Of a DNA stretch of 5,898 bases, positions 1 through 5,711 are shown piece after piece. Positions within the stretch are counted from its first letter, which is position 1; each line of letters starts with the position of its first letter. The notes beneath the pieces are model-generated. The model was not told the origin of the DNA, did not search any database, and saw only the letters and a program-made list of their open reading frames with translations. The position numbers were made by a program, and so were the translations under genes. This DNA is from an uncultured Bacilli bacterium (GTDB lineage Bacteria; Bacillota_I; Bacilli_A; RF39; UBA660), in NCBI GenBank assembly GCA_947598425.1, contig CANQFH010000061.1:1-5898 (forward strand). The letters are read 5' to 3'.

Positions 1-426
1 CTTAATAAAATAACTAAAGAAGAAGTACCAAAAGAAATAACTAATGTATTAGGTAATACTAATAGAGAGATAGTTAATACTATTATTAAAGATATTATTA
101 GTAATAGTTTAAATAAAAATTATATTAAATTAAGTGATAATATTTATAATGCAATTGTGAATTTAAAAAAATTTAATTATGAACATATTTATAAAAATGC
201 CTATACTAAAGAGCAATTAGAAGAATTTGAAAAGATGTTTAGGAGTTTATTTTATAAATATTTAGATGATTTAAATAACAATAATAAAGATTCTATTATA
301 TATAAAAGTTATTTAGATAGTATGAGTGATGAATATAAAAAGAATAGTAATGAAAGAATAGTAATCGATTATTTAGCAGGAATGACTGATGAATATATAA
401 TGAAACAATATAATAAAATTAAATAA
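1..426 (+). CDS. dgt: dGTP triphosphohydrolase (HD-domain dGTPase), C-terminal part only
   Basis: The frame is open from the first base of the window to TAA at 424-426, giving 141 visible residues, so the gene begins upstream. A GTG at 157 is in frame but only an internal Val, because the frame continues to the left of it without a break. The C-terminus carries RIVIDYLAGMTDEY, which closely matches the conserved C-terminal signature of bacterial dGTPases (R-V-x-D-Y-I-A-G-M-T-D-x-Y/F). That signature follows a helical, Lys/Glu/Asn-rich stretch. The catalytic HD motifs would lie upstream and cannot be seen. The family hydrolyses dGTP to deoxyguanosine and triphosphate and helps set dNTP pools in the cytosol. 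The next gene starts 30 bases downstream with no terminator or evident promoter between, so the two are probably co-transcribed. The family call rests on this one motif. Confidence 0.8.
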   Translation, partial: LNKITKEEVPKEITNVLGNTNREIVNTIIKDIISNSLNKNYIKLSDNIYNAIVNLKKFNYEHIYKNAYTKEQLEEFEKMFRSLFYKYLDDLNNNNKDSIIYKSYLDSMSDEYKKNSNERIVIDYLAGMTDEYIMKQYNKIK

Positions 427-456
427 TTTGTTAATAATAATTTTAGAGGTGAACAG

Positions 457-1728
457 ATGGAATATAAAAAAATAAATTGTAATTCATATAATATCCATAC
501 CATTAAAACAGATAAATTTAAAACAGTACGAATGGAGATTATATTTAGTAGAGAAGTAAAAAAAGAAGAAATGCCTATATTTACTTTTTTAAGTGATATT
601 ATGAGTGATTCTTCTAAGGATTATCAAAGAAGAAAAGATATTGCAATTAGATTAGAAGAGTTATATAAAGCTACATTTTATGGTGCGACTAATAAAGTAG
701 GGAATTTATTTACAATAAGTTTTATTTTAGAATTTATTGCACCTCAATATATTAATGAACCCGATTATTTAAAAAATGTTTTAAAATTCCCATTTGAAGT
801 TATTAATAATCCTAGAGTTAAAAATAAAGAATTTGATTTAACTAATTATAATATAGTTAAAAAAAGAATTATTGAAGAGATAGAGAGTGTTAAAGAATCA
901 TCAGATAAACTTGCTATTATTAATGCTTTAGAAAAGATGGATAGCACGTCTCCTAGTTCTTATAAAGTCTTAGGAGATAAAGAAGATATTGAAAAAATTA
1001 CCCCTCAAAGTTTATATGATGCATATTTAGATTTATTTAACCATTCTAATTGTGATATTTTTTTAATCGGCGATATTAATATGGATGAATGTGTTCAAAT
1101 AATTAAAGATAACTTTAAAAATCATGTTATTAAATTATCTAAACCTCGTATTATAGTTAATAATAAATTAAGAAAAAAAGTTTTAAAAGTAGTGGAGAAT
1201 TCTAATTTTGTCCAAAGTACTTTAGTAATGATTTATAATATTAAATCTTTAGATAAATTGATGAAAGATGCTACTTTCCATGTATTTAATTATTTATTAG
1301 GGTCTGGAGGAATCTCTTCGAAATTATATAAAAATTTAAGAGTAGATAATTCTTTATGTTATAGTCTTAGAAGTCTCTATTTGAAGTATGATGAACTTTT
1401 GTTAATTGAGGTATCTTTAGATGATAGTAATATTAAAAAAGCCGAGAAGTTAATTAAAAAGAGTCTTAATGAAATGATTAATGGTGATTATACGGAAGAA
1501 GTAATTAAAGATGCTAAAAAGAATTTAATATTTTCTTTAAAAATGGGTTGTGATAATAATGTATCTATTTTAAATAATTATGTCTTTAATTATTTTGATA
1601 ACTTACCTTTATTAGAAGAGCGAATTAAATTAATTGAAAATGTTCAAAAAGAAGATTTAATAAAATGTGGTAAAGCTTTAAGTATTAATACAATATATGT
1701 TCAAAAATCTTTAGAAAAGGATGAATAA
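457..1728 (+). CDS. yfmF: EF-P 5-aminopentanol modification-associated protein YfmF (M16-like, inactive)
   Basis: This 423-residue protein has the usual length and layout of the YfmF (B. subtilis ymfF) branch of the M16 metallopeptidases. The ATG is preceded by AGAGGTGA at 445-452 at good spacing. The N-terminal M16 domain covers roughly residues 1-220 and includes LEELYKATFYG near 67. The region where a peptidase would carry HxxEH (residues about 42-56) has no His-Glu-His, so it cannot bind zinc in the usual way. The C-terminal domain has the typical M16 motif GSGGISSKLYKNLR (282-295) followed by SLCY. In M16 heterodimers the inactive partner supplies this second half of the substrate chamber. 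The adjoining yfmH product keeps the zinc site, so the two probably work as a pair in the cytosol. In B. subtilis the pair is associated with 5-aminopentanol modification of elongation factor P; its substrate is not evident here. Confidence 0.88.
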   Translation: MEYKKINCNSYNIHTIKTDKFKTVRMEIIFSREVKKEEMPIFTFLSDIMSDSSKDYQRRKDIAIRLEELYKATFYGATNKVGNLFTISFILEFIAPQYINEPDYLKNVLKFPFEVINNPRVKNKEFDLTNYNIVKKRIIEEIESVKESSDKLAIINALEKMDSTSPSSYKVLGDKEDIEKITPQSLYDAYLDLFNHSNCDIFLIGDINMDECVQIIKDNFKNHVIKLSKPRIIVNNKLRKKVLKVVENSNFVQSTLVMIYNIKSLDKLMKDATFHVFNYLLGSGGISSKLYKNLRVDNSLCYSLRSLYLKYDELLLIEVSLDDSNIKKAEKLIKKSLNEMINGDYTEEVIKDAKKNLIFSLKMGCDNNVSILNNYVFNYFDNLPLLEERIKLIENVQKEDLIKCGKALSINTIYVQKSLEKDE

Positions 1729-1729
1729 G

Positions 1730-3001
1730 ATGAAAGAGATAAAGTTAAAAGGATTAAATGAAACAATATATACAGATACTTGCCCAAATGGTTTACAAGT
1801 ATATATGTGGGTAAAAAAGGATGTTAATACTTTTTATGGCACATTGTCAGTTAAATATGGTTCTATTTATAGTAATTTTAAAATTGGTAATAAAATATAT
1901 CATACTCCCCATGGAGTAGCTCACTTTTTAGAACATGTTAAATTTAATGAAGATAAAGATACTACAGCTCATGATTATTTCTTTAAAATGGGTGCAGATA
2001 CAAATGCTTTTACTACTTTTAATTATACTAATTATCAAGTATTGGGTAGTACTAATCCTAAAGATAATATTATTCATTTATTAGATTTTGTTCAAAATGA
2101 TTATTTTACTAAAAATATTATTACTAATGAAAAGGGCATTATAACTGAAGAAGCTAAAATGGGTGAAGATGATCCCTATACTGTAATGTTATTTAAACAT
2201 TTAGATAATTTATTTAATAATAATGAACATAAATATTTAATTACAGGAAATAAAGAAGATATTAAAGATATAACTTTAGAAGATATTAAATTAGTATTTG
2301 ATAATTTTTATCATCCTGAGAATATGTTTTTAGTAGTAACAGGTAATTTTAACCCTTATGAAATAATGGAAGCTGTTAGAGAAAATCAAAATAATAAATT
2401 ATTTTCTAAATATAATAATCCTCAAAGAATAATAGCTAAAGAAAATAAAAAAGTACGCGTAGCTAAAGAAGAATTAAATATTAATGTTACTAATAAAAAA
2501 ATTAAAATAGGTATTAAGATAGCTAAAGATACTTTTAAAGGGTATGATGATTTACATATTAGAATTCTTTTATCACTAATACTAAGAGCTAGTTTTGGAA
2601 CCACAAGTGATTTTAAAGATTATTTATTAGAAAAAGAATTAATAAGTAATTTAGGTTATATTAATGAAATATTTGATGATTATGTAATTATTATGTTTAC
2701 TATCGATAGTAATTATCCTGAAGAAGTTATTAAATTATTCCAAGATAAATTAAATAATTTAGAAGTCACTGAAAAGACTTTTAATCGCATTAAAAATGCT
2801 AATATTGCATCTTTAATTCTAGATTTTGAAGACGTTGAAGTAGTTAATGGTATTATCCAAACTGAAATATTAAATTATGGTGATATTATAGATAATTTAA
2901 AAGAAATATATGAAAATATCACTTATAAAGATATTAAAGACTTTATGAAATATTTAGATGTTAGTAATCAAAGTATATTAGTTTTAAAACCTTTAGAATA
3001 A
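1730..3001 (+). CDS. yfmH: EF-P 5-aminopentanol modification-associated protein YfmH (M16 zinc peptidase)
   Basis: This is the M16 family subunit with an intact zinc site. The inverted HxxEH motif is HFLEH at residues 65-69. Further Glu residues in EKGIITEE align with the conserved M16 acidic pair, the zinc ligand probably being Glu141 and the supporting one Glu134. FYHPENMFLVVTGNF (193-207) is the usual end of the first M16 subdomain. The second half (about 255-423) has lost the Ser-rich Arg/Tyr loop seen in yfmF, which suits a division of labour between the two. There are two possible starts. The ATG at 1721 overlaps yfmF by 8 bases and lies on the ribosome binding site. The ATG at 1730 comes just after the yfmF stop and is 8 bases from AAGGA at 1717-1721, so it is preferred (423 residues). 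The spacing implies translational coupling with yfmF. Confidence 0.9.
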   Translation: MKEIKLKGLNETIYTDTCPNGLQVYMWVKKDVNTFYGTLSVKYGSIYSNFKIGNKIYHTPHGVAHFLEHVKFNEDKDTTAHDYFFKMGADTNAFTTFNYTNYQVLGSTNPKDNIIHLLDFVQNDYFTKNIITNEKGIITEEAKMGEDDPYTVMLFKHLDNLFNNNEHKYLITGNKEDIKDITLEDIKLVFDNFYHPENMFLVVTGNFNPYEIMEAVRENQNNKLFSKYNNPQRIIAKENKKVRVAKEELNINVTNKKIKIGIKIAKDTFKGYDDLHIRILLSLILRASFGTTSDFKDYLLEKELISNLGYINEIFDDYVIIMFTIDSNYPEEVIKLFQDKLNNLEVTEKTFNRIKNANIASLILDFEDVEVVNGIIQTEILNYGDIIDNLKEIYENITYKDIKDFMKYLDVSNQSILVLKPLE

Positions 3002-3022
3002 ACTTTTAGTTTATTCTTGTTT
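2995..3022 (+). terminator. Weak hairpin terminator overlapping the yfmH stop codon
   Basis: A perfect 9-bp inverted repeat, AGAATAAAC (2995-3003) and GTTTATTCT (3009-3017), flanks a 5-base loop and runs into TTGTTTTATTT. Only two pairs are G-C, so termination would be partial. The left arm contains the yfmH TAA stop. It may lower read-through into the following gene. Confidence 0.45.
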
Positions 3023-3045
3023 TATTTATTAATATATTTTAAAAT
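3017..3045 (+). promoter_or_regulatory. Possible promoter for the downstream membrane protein gene
   Basis: TTGTTT (3017-3022) and TAAAAT (3040-3045) are separated by 17 bases. They match the vegetative -35 and -10 consensus at 4 of 6 and 5 of 6 positions. It lies directly after the weak yfmH hairpin and about 25 bases before the next start codon. Such matches arise easily by chance in AT-rich DNA. Confidence 0.3.
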
Positions 3046-3069
3046 ATTCCGTGTTAGGGAATGATTATA

Positions 3070-3867
3070 ATGAAAATAGTAGAGGATATTACTGATTTAT
3101 CTTTAGAAATAAGAGATAGTAAATTAAATTTATATAATGAAAAAGTCTATAAACCAATAATCAATAATATTAAAAAGAAATATAGTATTATCTTAAGTGA
3201 CTTTTTATTAATTATATTATTAATAACGATAGCATTTTTAACTAATAATTTTATTCCAATATTAATAAGTATCTTAAGTAGTGGGATGACTTATAAAGTA
3301 ATAAAGGATATTAATGAAGAAAATATTAGATTAGAAGTGGGTTTTGATAAAGTAGAAAATAAAAGTTATTATAAAGAAGAATTTGAAGAAGGATTAGATA
3401 GTATTAGTGTTGATGAGAAGAAATATTATGAAGTATTAGATATTAAAAATAATCGTGAATATTTACATTTAGTAAGTGAAGAAGAATCTTTAAATAAAGA
3501 AGAAGTTTTAAATCAAATCAATTATGAATGGAGTATTTTAGAAGCTGCATATAATATTCCAATGTTAGGATTAAATGAAAAAGAATGGAATAATTTATTT
3601 GAAGTTATATATAATGGCTTTGGATTAGATAATAAAGAAGAATATTTTTATTATTTTATGCATGAATATATTCGAAATGTAATATCTAATGCAATGGTTA
3701 GTGAAATAGATGTTATAGATATTAATTATTTTATTAATAATTTAGATTTATTAGATGATTATAGTATTAGTAGTAATATTAAAAATAAAATAATTAATGA
3801 TTTAAATCAAATTAAAGTAATTAATATTCATGATTATCAAAGAATTAAAAAAACTACCAAAAGGTAG
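3070..3867 (+). CDS. Hypothetical protein with two N-terminal membrane segments
   Basis: I do not recognise this family. The start is chosen at 3070 because AGGGA (3056-3060) is 9 bases upstream. An in-frame ATG at 3061 directly abuts that site and would add only three residues. The 265-residue product begins with a charged segment of about 37 residues. Two hydrophobic stretches follow, about 40-57 (IILSDFLLIILLITIAFL) and 60-75, separated by TNN, so they form a hairpin in the membrane. The remaining roughly 190 residues are hydrophilic, rich in Glu, Asp, Asn and Lys, and probably cytosolic. They contain an aromatic patch near residue 195 (EEYFYYFMHEY). No signal peptide cleavage site or catalytic motif is apparent. 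It lies 68 bases after yfmH and may be co-transcribed with it or use its own promoter. Its stop codon lies inside the terminator stem at 3863-3869. Confidence 0.75.
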   Translation: MKIVEDITDLSLEIRDSKLNLYNEKVYKPIINNIKKKYSIILSDFLLIILLITIAFLTNNFIPILISILSSGMTYKVIKDINEENIRLEVGFDKVENKSYYKEEFEEGLDSISVDEKKYYEVLDIKNNREYLHLVSEEESLNKEEVLNQINYEWSILEAAYNIPMLGLNEKEWNNLFEVIYNGFGLDNKEEYFYYFMHEYIRNVISNAMVSEIDVIDINYFINNLDLLDDYSISSNIKNKIINDLNQIKVINIHDYQRIKKTTKR

Positions 3868-3869
3868 TT
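3852..3869. terminator. Bidirectional intrinsic terminator between convergent genes
   Basis: A 7-bp perfect stem AACTACC (3852-3858) and GGTAGTT (3863-3869) surrounds an AAAA loop. On the - strand it is followed by a run of T, making a good terminator for rpsD five bases after its stop codon. On the + strand it is followed by AATTTTAT, a weaker tract, and can serve the membrane protein gene, whose TAG stop lies in the stem. Confidence 0.8.
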
Positions 3870-3873
3870 AATT

Positions 3874-4476
3874 TTATCTATTGTAATATTCAACAATAAG
3901 TTGTTCATTAACTTCGCTATTTAATTCGCTTCTTTCTGGATATCTTACATATTTACCACTTAGTTTTTTATTATCAAATTCTAAATAAGCAGGTACAGTA
4001 GGTTTTCCTTCTAATGAAGCTAGAATAGCTGGATGATTTAATGAATTTTCTTTAACACTTACAATATCACCAGGCATAACACGATAAGAAGGAATATCAA
4101 CCTTTTTACCATTTACTAAAATATGTCCATGGTTAACAACTTGTCTAGCAGCTCTTCTTGTTCTTGCAAGTCCTAGGCGATAAACAATATTATCAAGTCT
4201 AGATTCTAATAACATAAGTAAGTTTTCACCAGCAATACCTTGCATTTTTTGAGCTTTATCGAATACTTTATGGAATTGTTTTTCTGTTAATCCATACATG
4301 TATCTAACTTTTTGTTTTTCTTGTAATTGTACACCATATTCACTAGATTTCTTTTTACGATCTTTACCATGAACACCTGGAGCATATGGACGACGTGCTA
4401 TATCTTTACCATTTTCTAAAGTAGAAAATCCAAGTCTTCTAGATTTTTTATAACTAGGTCCAGTATATCTTGCCAT
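3874..4476 (-). CDS. rpsD: 30S ribosomal protein S4
   Basis: The 200-residue product matches bacterial S4 in length and sequence throughout. It begins MARYTGPSYKKSRRLG, continues with RRPYAPGVHG (29-38), and ends ELNSEVNEQLIVEYYNR, the conserved S4 C-terminus. The S4 RNA-binding domain lies at about 91-155 and includes SRLDNIVYRLGLA, ARQVVNHGHILVNG and PGDIVSVKE. S4 binds the five-way junction of 16S rRNA early in small-subunit assembly and lines the mRNA entry channel. The N-terminal region lacks the Cys residues of zinc-binding S4 forms, so this is the zinc-free type. A strong ribosome binding site GAAAGGAGA (4492-4484) fixes the start. The gene stands alone, as rpsD does in Bacillus, with its own consensus promoter, a structured leader and a terminator. 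No frameshift or odd residue was seen. Confidence 0.98.
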   Translation of the reverse strand: MARYTGPSYKKSRRLGFSTLENGKDIARRPYAPGVHGKDRKKKSSEYGVQLQEKQKVRYMYGLTEKQFHKVFDKAQKMQGIAGENLLMLLESRLDNIVYRLGLARTRRAARQVVNHGHILVNGKKVDIPSYRVMPGDIVSVKENSLNHPAILASLEGKPTVPAYLEFDNKKLSGKYVRYPERSELNSEVNEQLIVEYYNR

Positions 4477-4513
4477 AATTATTTCTCCTTTCTATTATAT
4501 TACAATATTTGTT

Positions 4514-4615
4514 TTATTTTAGTTAATCTATAGGGAGTATTTCTAATTTCACTTAGGCAGTCTAAGTTACTTTATATTTATTAAATACACATTACACATT
4601 ACTAAAATAACTGCC
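4514..4615 (-). promoter_or_regulatory. Structured rpsD 5' leader, candidate S4 autoregulatory RNA
   Basis: Transcription from the upstream promoter would give a leader of about 150 nt. Read on the - strand, three pairings are exact. TTATTTTAGT (4610-4601) pairs with ACTAAAATAA (4523-4514) as a closing stem. ACTTAG (4567-4562) pairs with CTAAGT (4556-4551) as an internal hairpin with loop ACTGC. GGCAGT (4615-4610), just 5' of the closing stem, complements ACTGCC (4561-4556), the loop of that hairpin plus one stem base. Together they make a pseudoknot-like fold. Firmicute rpsD is known to be repressed by its product through the leader, so an S4-binding role is likely but inferred. A CTCC at 4538-4535 could also pair weakly with the ribosome binding site. 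A 7-bp tandem repeat (ACACATT twice on the + strand, 4587-4600) lies inside. Confidence 0.6.
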
Positions 4616-4632
4616 AAATAAATTGTATAATT

Positions 4633-4660
4633 ATTATACTATATTTTTCCTATTTGTCAA
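4633..4660 (-). promoter_or_regulatory. Consensus vegetative promoter of rpsD
   Basis: On the - strand TTGACA (4660-4655) and TATAAT (4638-4633) are both perfect matches to the housekeeping consensus, 16 bases apart. Transcription should start near 4626. The -35 box contains the TGA stop of the upstream methyltransferase gene. No terminator separates the two genes, so some read-through into rpsD is possible. Confidence 0.9.
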
Positions 4661-5319
4661 ATATGCTTTTTTAAAGTATATACTAACCATTTATTATTAT
4701 TTTTACCACCTTCAGTATAAAAATCCGCTATTTGAAAAGGAGTCTTACTAATAATTGTATCTAAATCTTCTTTAGTAAAGTAGTTATAGTATCTAGGTAT
4801 TCCCATATGATACTCATTATCAAAATCTAACCATTCATTATCGACATCTTTATTAATCCGATTAATGGCATTAAATAAGAAAATACCATTATCTTCTAAA
4901 AGATCATATACTTTACTCATTACTATTAAAGCATCTTCTTTAGTAAAATGAACAAATACTCTCCAACAAAAGACTGCTAAATATTTTTCTTTTAACTCGT
5001 CATTAACAGCATCAAATTTAATTGCATTAAGGCCATCTTCACGCATTTTAGTAATAAAATAACTAGCAACATCACTAGCAGTAACATTATATCCCATGTC
5101 TGAAAGGATTTTAGCATTAGCACCATCAGCAGAACCTATTTCTAAAATGTTACTTCCTTCAGGAATACTTTTGAAACTATTACTAATGATATTTTCTAAT
5201 TCCTTTCTTTTTTCTAAAGCTCTTGTGGCATCTAAATGATCATGTTTAAGAGAATTTTCGATGTATTGTTTCGCCATCTTTTCATAAACTGTTATCGTTT
5301 TATTATTTTCTTTACTCAT
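4657..5319 (-). CDS. Class I SAM-dependent methyltransferase
   Basis: The 220-residue protein has the order of motifs of a class I (Rossmann-fold) methyltransferase. Motif I is NILEIGSADGANAK (57-70), a variant of the glycine-rich SAM-binding loop in which G-S-A-D-G replaces GxGxG. Strand 2 ends in TASD (80-83), where the Asp would bind the SAM ribose. FDAVND (102-107) is the adenine-binding region. YLAVFCWRVFVHF (113-125) corresponds to motif IV and the post-motif IV segment. The C-terminal 70 residues are rich in Asn, Asp and Tyr and probably bind the substrate, which cannot be told from sequence. There is no signal peptide or membrane segment, so it is cytosolic. GGAGGA at 5328-5323 gives a strong start signal. 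The gene has no visible terminator and ends within the rpsD promoter. Confidence 0.88.
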   Translation of the reverse strand: MSKENNKTITVYEKMAKQYIENSLKHDHLDATRALEKRKELENIISNSFKSIPEGSNILEIGSADGANAKILSDMGYNVTASDVASYFITKMREDGLNAIKFDAVNDELKEKYLAVFCWRVFVHFTKEDALIVMSKVYDLLEDNGIFLFNAINRINKDVDNEWLDFDNEYHMGIPRYYNYFTKEDLDTIISKTPFQIADFYTEGGKNNNKWLVYTLKKHI

Positions 5320-5336
5320 ATTTCCTCCATATATTT

Positions 5337-5365
5337 ATCATATCATTATTTATATATTTTGGAAA
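5337..5365 (-). promoter_or_regulatory. Possible promoter of the methyltransferase gene
   Basis: On the - strand TTTCCA (5365-5360) and TATGAT (5342-5337) lie 17 bases apart, matching the -35 and -10 consensus at 4 and 5 of 6 positions. The site is just upstream of the GGAGGA ribosome binding site. The AT-rich background makes the match only suggestive. Confidence 0.35.
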
Positions 5366-5397
5366 GCTGGATATAATTTTATTTTCTTTATAATATT

Positions 5398-5426
5398 ATA
5401 AAACTCGAACTATCAAAGTCCGAGCT
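5398..5426 (-). terminator. Intrinsic terminator downstream of the tRNA remnant
   Basis: On the - strand AGCTCGGAC (5426-5418) pairs with GTTCGAGTT (5410-5402) across a 7-base loop, giving 9 bp with two G-T wobbles. TTATAAT follows. It lies 12 bases after the encoded CCA of the tRNA fragment, where a tRNA operon terminator is expected. This suggests the sequence below 5438 is the original downstream flank of a tRNA gene. Confidence 0.75.
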
Positions 5427-5437
5427 AATTATCCATT

Positions 5438-5480
5438 TGGTAGCGAGAGGGGGATTCGAACCCTCGACCGACCGGGTATG
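5438..5480 (-). pseudogene. 3' half of a tRNA-Met (CAT), truncated at the anticodon; candidate att site
   Basis: On the - strand the fragment reads from the CAT anticodon (5480-5478) through ACCCGG, a variable loop CGGTC, a T-arm with the invariant TTCGAAT loop, the acceptor 3' strand TCTCGCT, the discriminator A, and an encoded CCA (5440-5438). CATACCC is characteristic of elongator tRNA-Met. The T-stem, GAGGG against CCCCC, has one A-C mismatch. Upstream of the anticodon are eight T residues that cannot pair with CCGGT, and no D-arm GG or matching acceptor strand is recognisable, so it cannot make a functional tRNA. A tRNA 3' half cut at the anticodon loop and joined to foreign sequence is what tyrosine-recombinase integration leaves at the far end of an element. 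A decayed tRNA gene is the alternative. Confidence 0.75.
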
Positions 5481-5493
5481 AAAAAAAAGCTCT

Positions 5494-5518
5494 AAATAAG
5501 TTTATCGCTTATTTTTTT
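5494..5518. terminator. Possible weak bidirectional hairpin beside the tRNA fragment
   Basis: AAATAAG (5494-5500) pairs with CTTATTT (5508-5514) across a 7-base loop. Four more T residues follow on the + strand. On the - strand a T8 run lies five bases past the stem. The stem has only one G-C pair. On the - strand it could stop transcripts coming from the permease gene before they reach the tRNA fragment. Confidence 0.35.
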
Positions 5519-5548
5519 CATTTATCCCAGTATTTATAAAGGTTTATC
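5501..5548 (-). repeat. Three spaced GATAAA motifs next to the tRNA fragment
   Basis: The hexamer GATAAA occurs on the - strand at 5506-5501, 5526-5521 and 5548-5543. The start-to-start spacings are 20 and 22 bases, about two helical turns, so the copies lie on one face of the DNA. They could be protein-binding sites, for example for an integrase or accessory factor. The motif is short and the region AT-rich, so chance is not excluded. Confidence 0.3.
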
Positions 5549-5562
5549 AACTATGGTATAAT

Positions 5563-5612
5563 TTGATTAAGTTAAAATAAACTTGAATAAATTTGAATAA
5601 AATTGAATAAAT
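5563..5612 (+). repeat. Five-copy 10-bp direct repeat array (TTGAATAAAT)
   Basis: Three adjacent 10-bp units, TTGAATAAAT (5583-5592), TTGAATAAAA (5593-5602) and TTGAATAAAT (5603-5612), follow each other without spacers. Two degenerate units precede them in the same phase: TTGATTAAGT (5563-5572, 8 of 10 matches) and TAAAATAAAC (5573-5582, 7 of 10). The period is close to one helical turn. No reading frame crosses the array. Its position about 80 bases from the tRNA break suits arm-type integrase sites; iterons or a regulator's operator are other options. Confidence 0.7.
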
Positions 5613-5618
5613 CCTTAT

Positions 5619-5650
5619 AAAAAATATCTAAAAAATATCTAAAAATTTTT
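5619..5650 (+). repeat. Phased A-tracts (two 11-bp repeats), probable bent DNA
   Basis: AAAAAATATCT occurs twice in tandem (5619-5629 and 5630-5640), followed by A5T6 (5641-5651). A-tracts therefore start at 5619, 5630 and 5641, 11 bases apart, the spacing known to give intrinsic curvature. An AT-only inverted repeat (TAAAAATT at 5640-5647, AATTTTTA at 5655-5662) adjoins it. The segment begins six bases after the 10-bp array, so array and bend may act together. Confidence 0.55.
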
Positions 5651-5711
5651 TAAGAATTTTTATTCCTCAAACTACGTTACCAAAGAGCAAATGTAAACAT
5701 AAATAATTTAC

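Noticed and set aside
157..426. Separate 89-residue gene starting at GTG 157
   Set aside because: The same frame is open leftward to the window edge without a stop and continues the same helical protein, so this GTG is an internal codon of the dGTPase gene.
2422..2604. 60-codon open frame on the - strand within yfmH
   Set aside because: It lies wholly inside the well-supported yfmH gene on the opposite strand, has no ribosome binding site or family resemblance, and is a chance product of AT-rich codons.
4657..4659. TGA read as Trp (Mollicute genetic code)
   Set aside because: Trp is encoded by TGG in several genes, none has an internal TGA, and reading through this TGA would add only a few residues before TAG. 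The standard code fits.
5478..5495. Short + strand reading frame starting at ATG 5478 (MKKKL)
   Set aside because: It stops after five codons, and the ATG is the complement of the tRNA anticodon.
5550..5562. GGTATAAT at 5555-5562 as a + strand promoter
   Set aside because: The -10 match is perfect but there is no acceptable -35, and no gene lies downstream on the + strand in the window.
5563..5650. CRISPR array
   Set aside because: The repeats are 10-11 bp and contiguous, with no unique spacers between them, so they do not form a CRISPR array.
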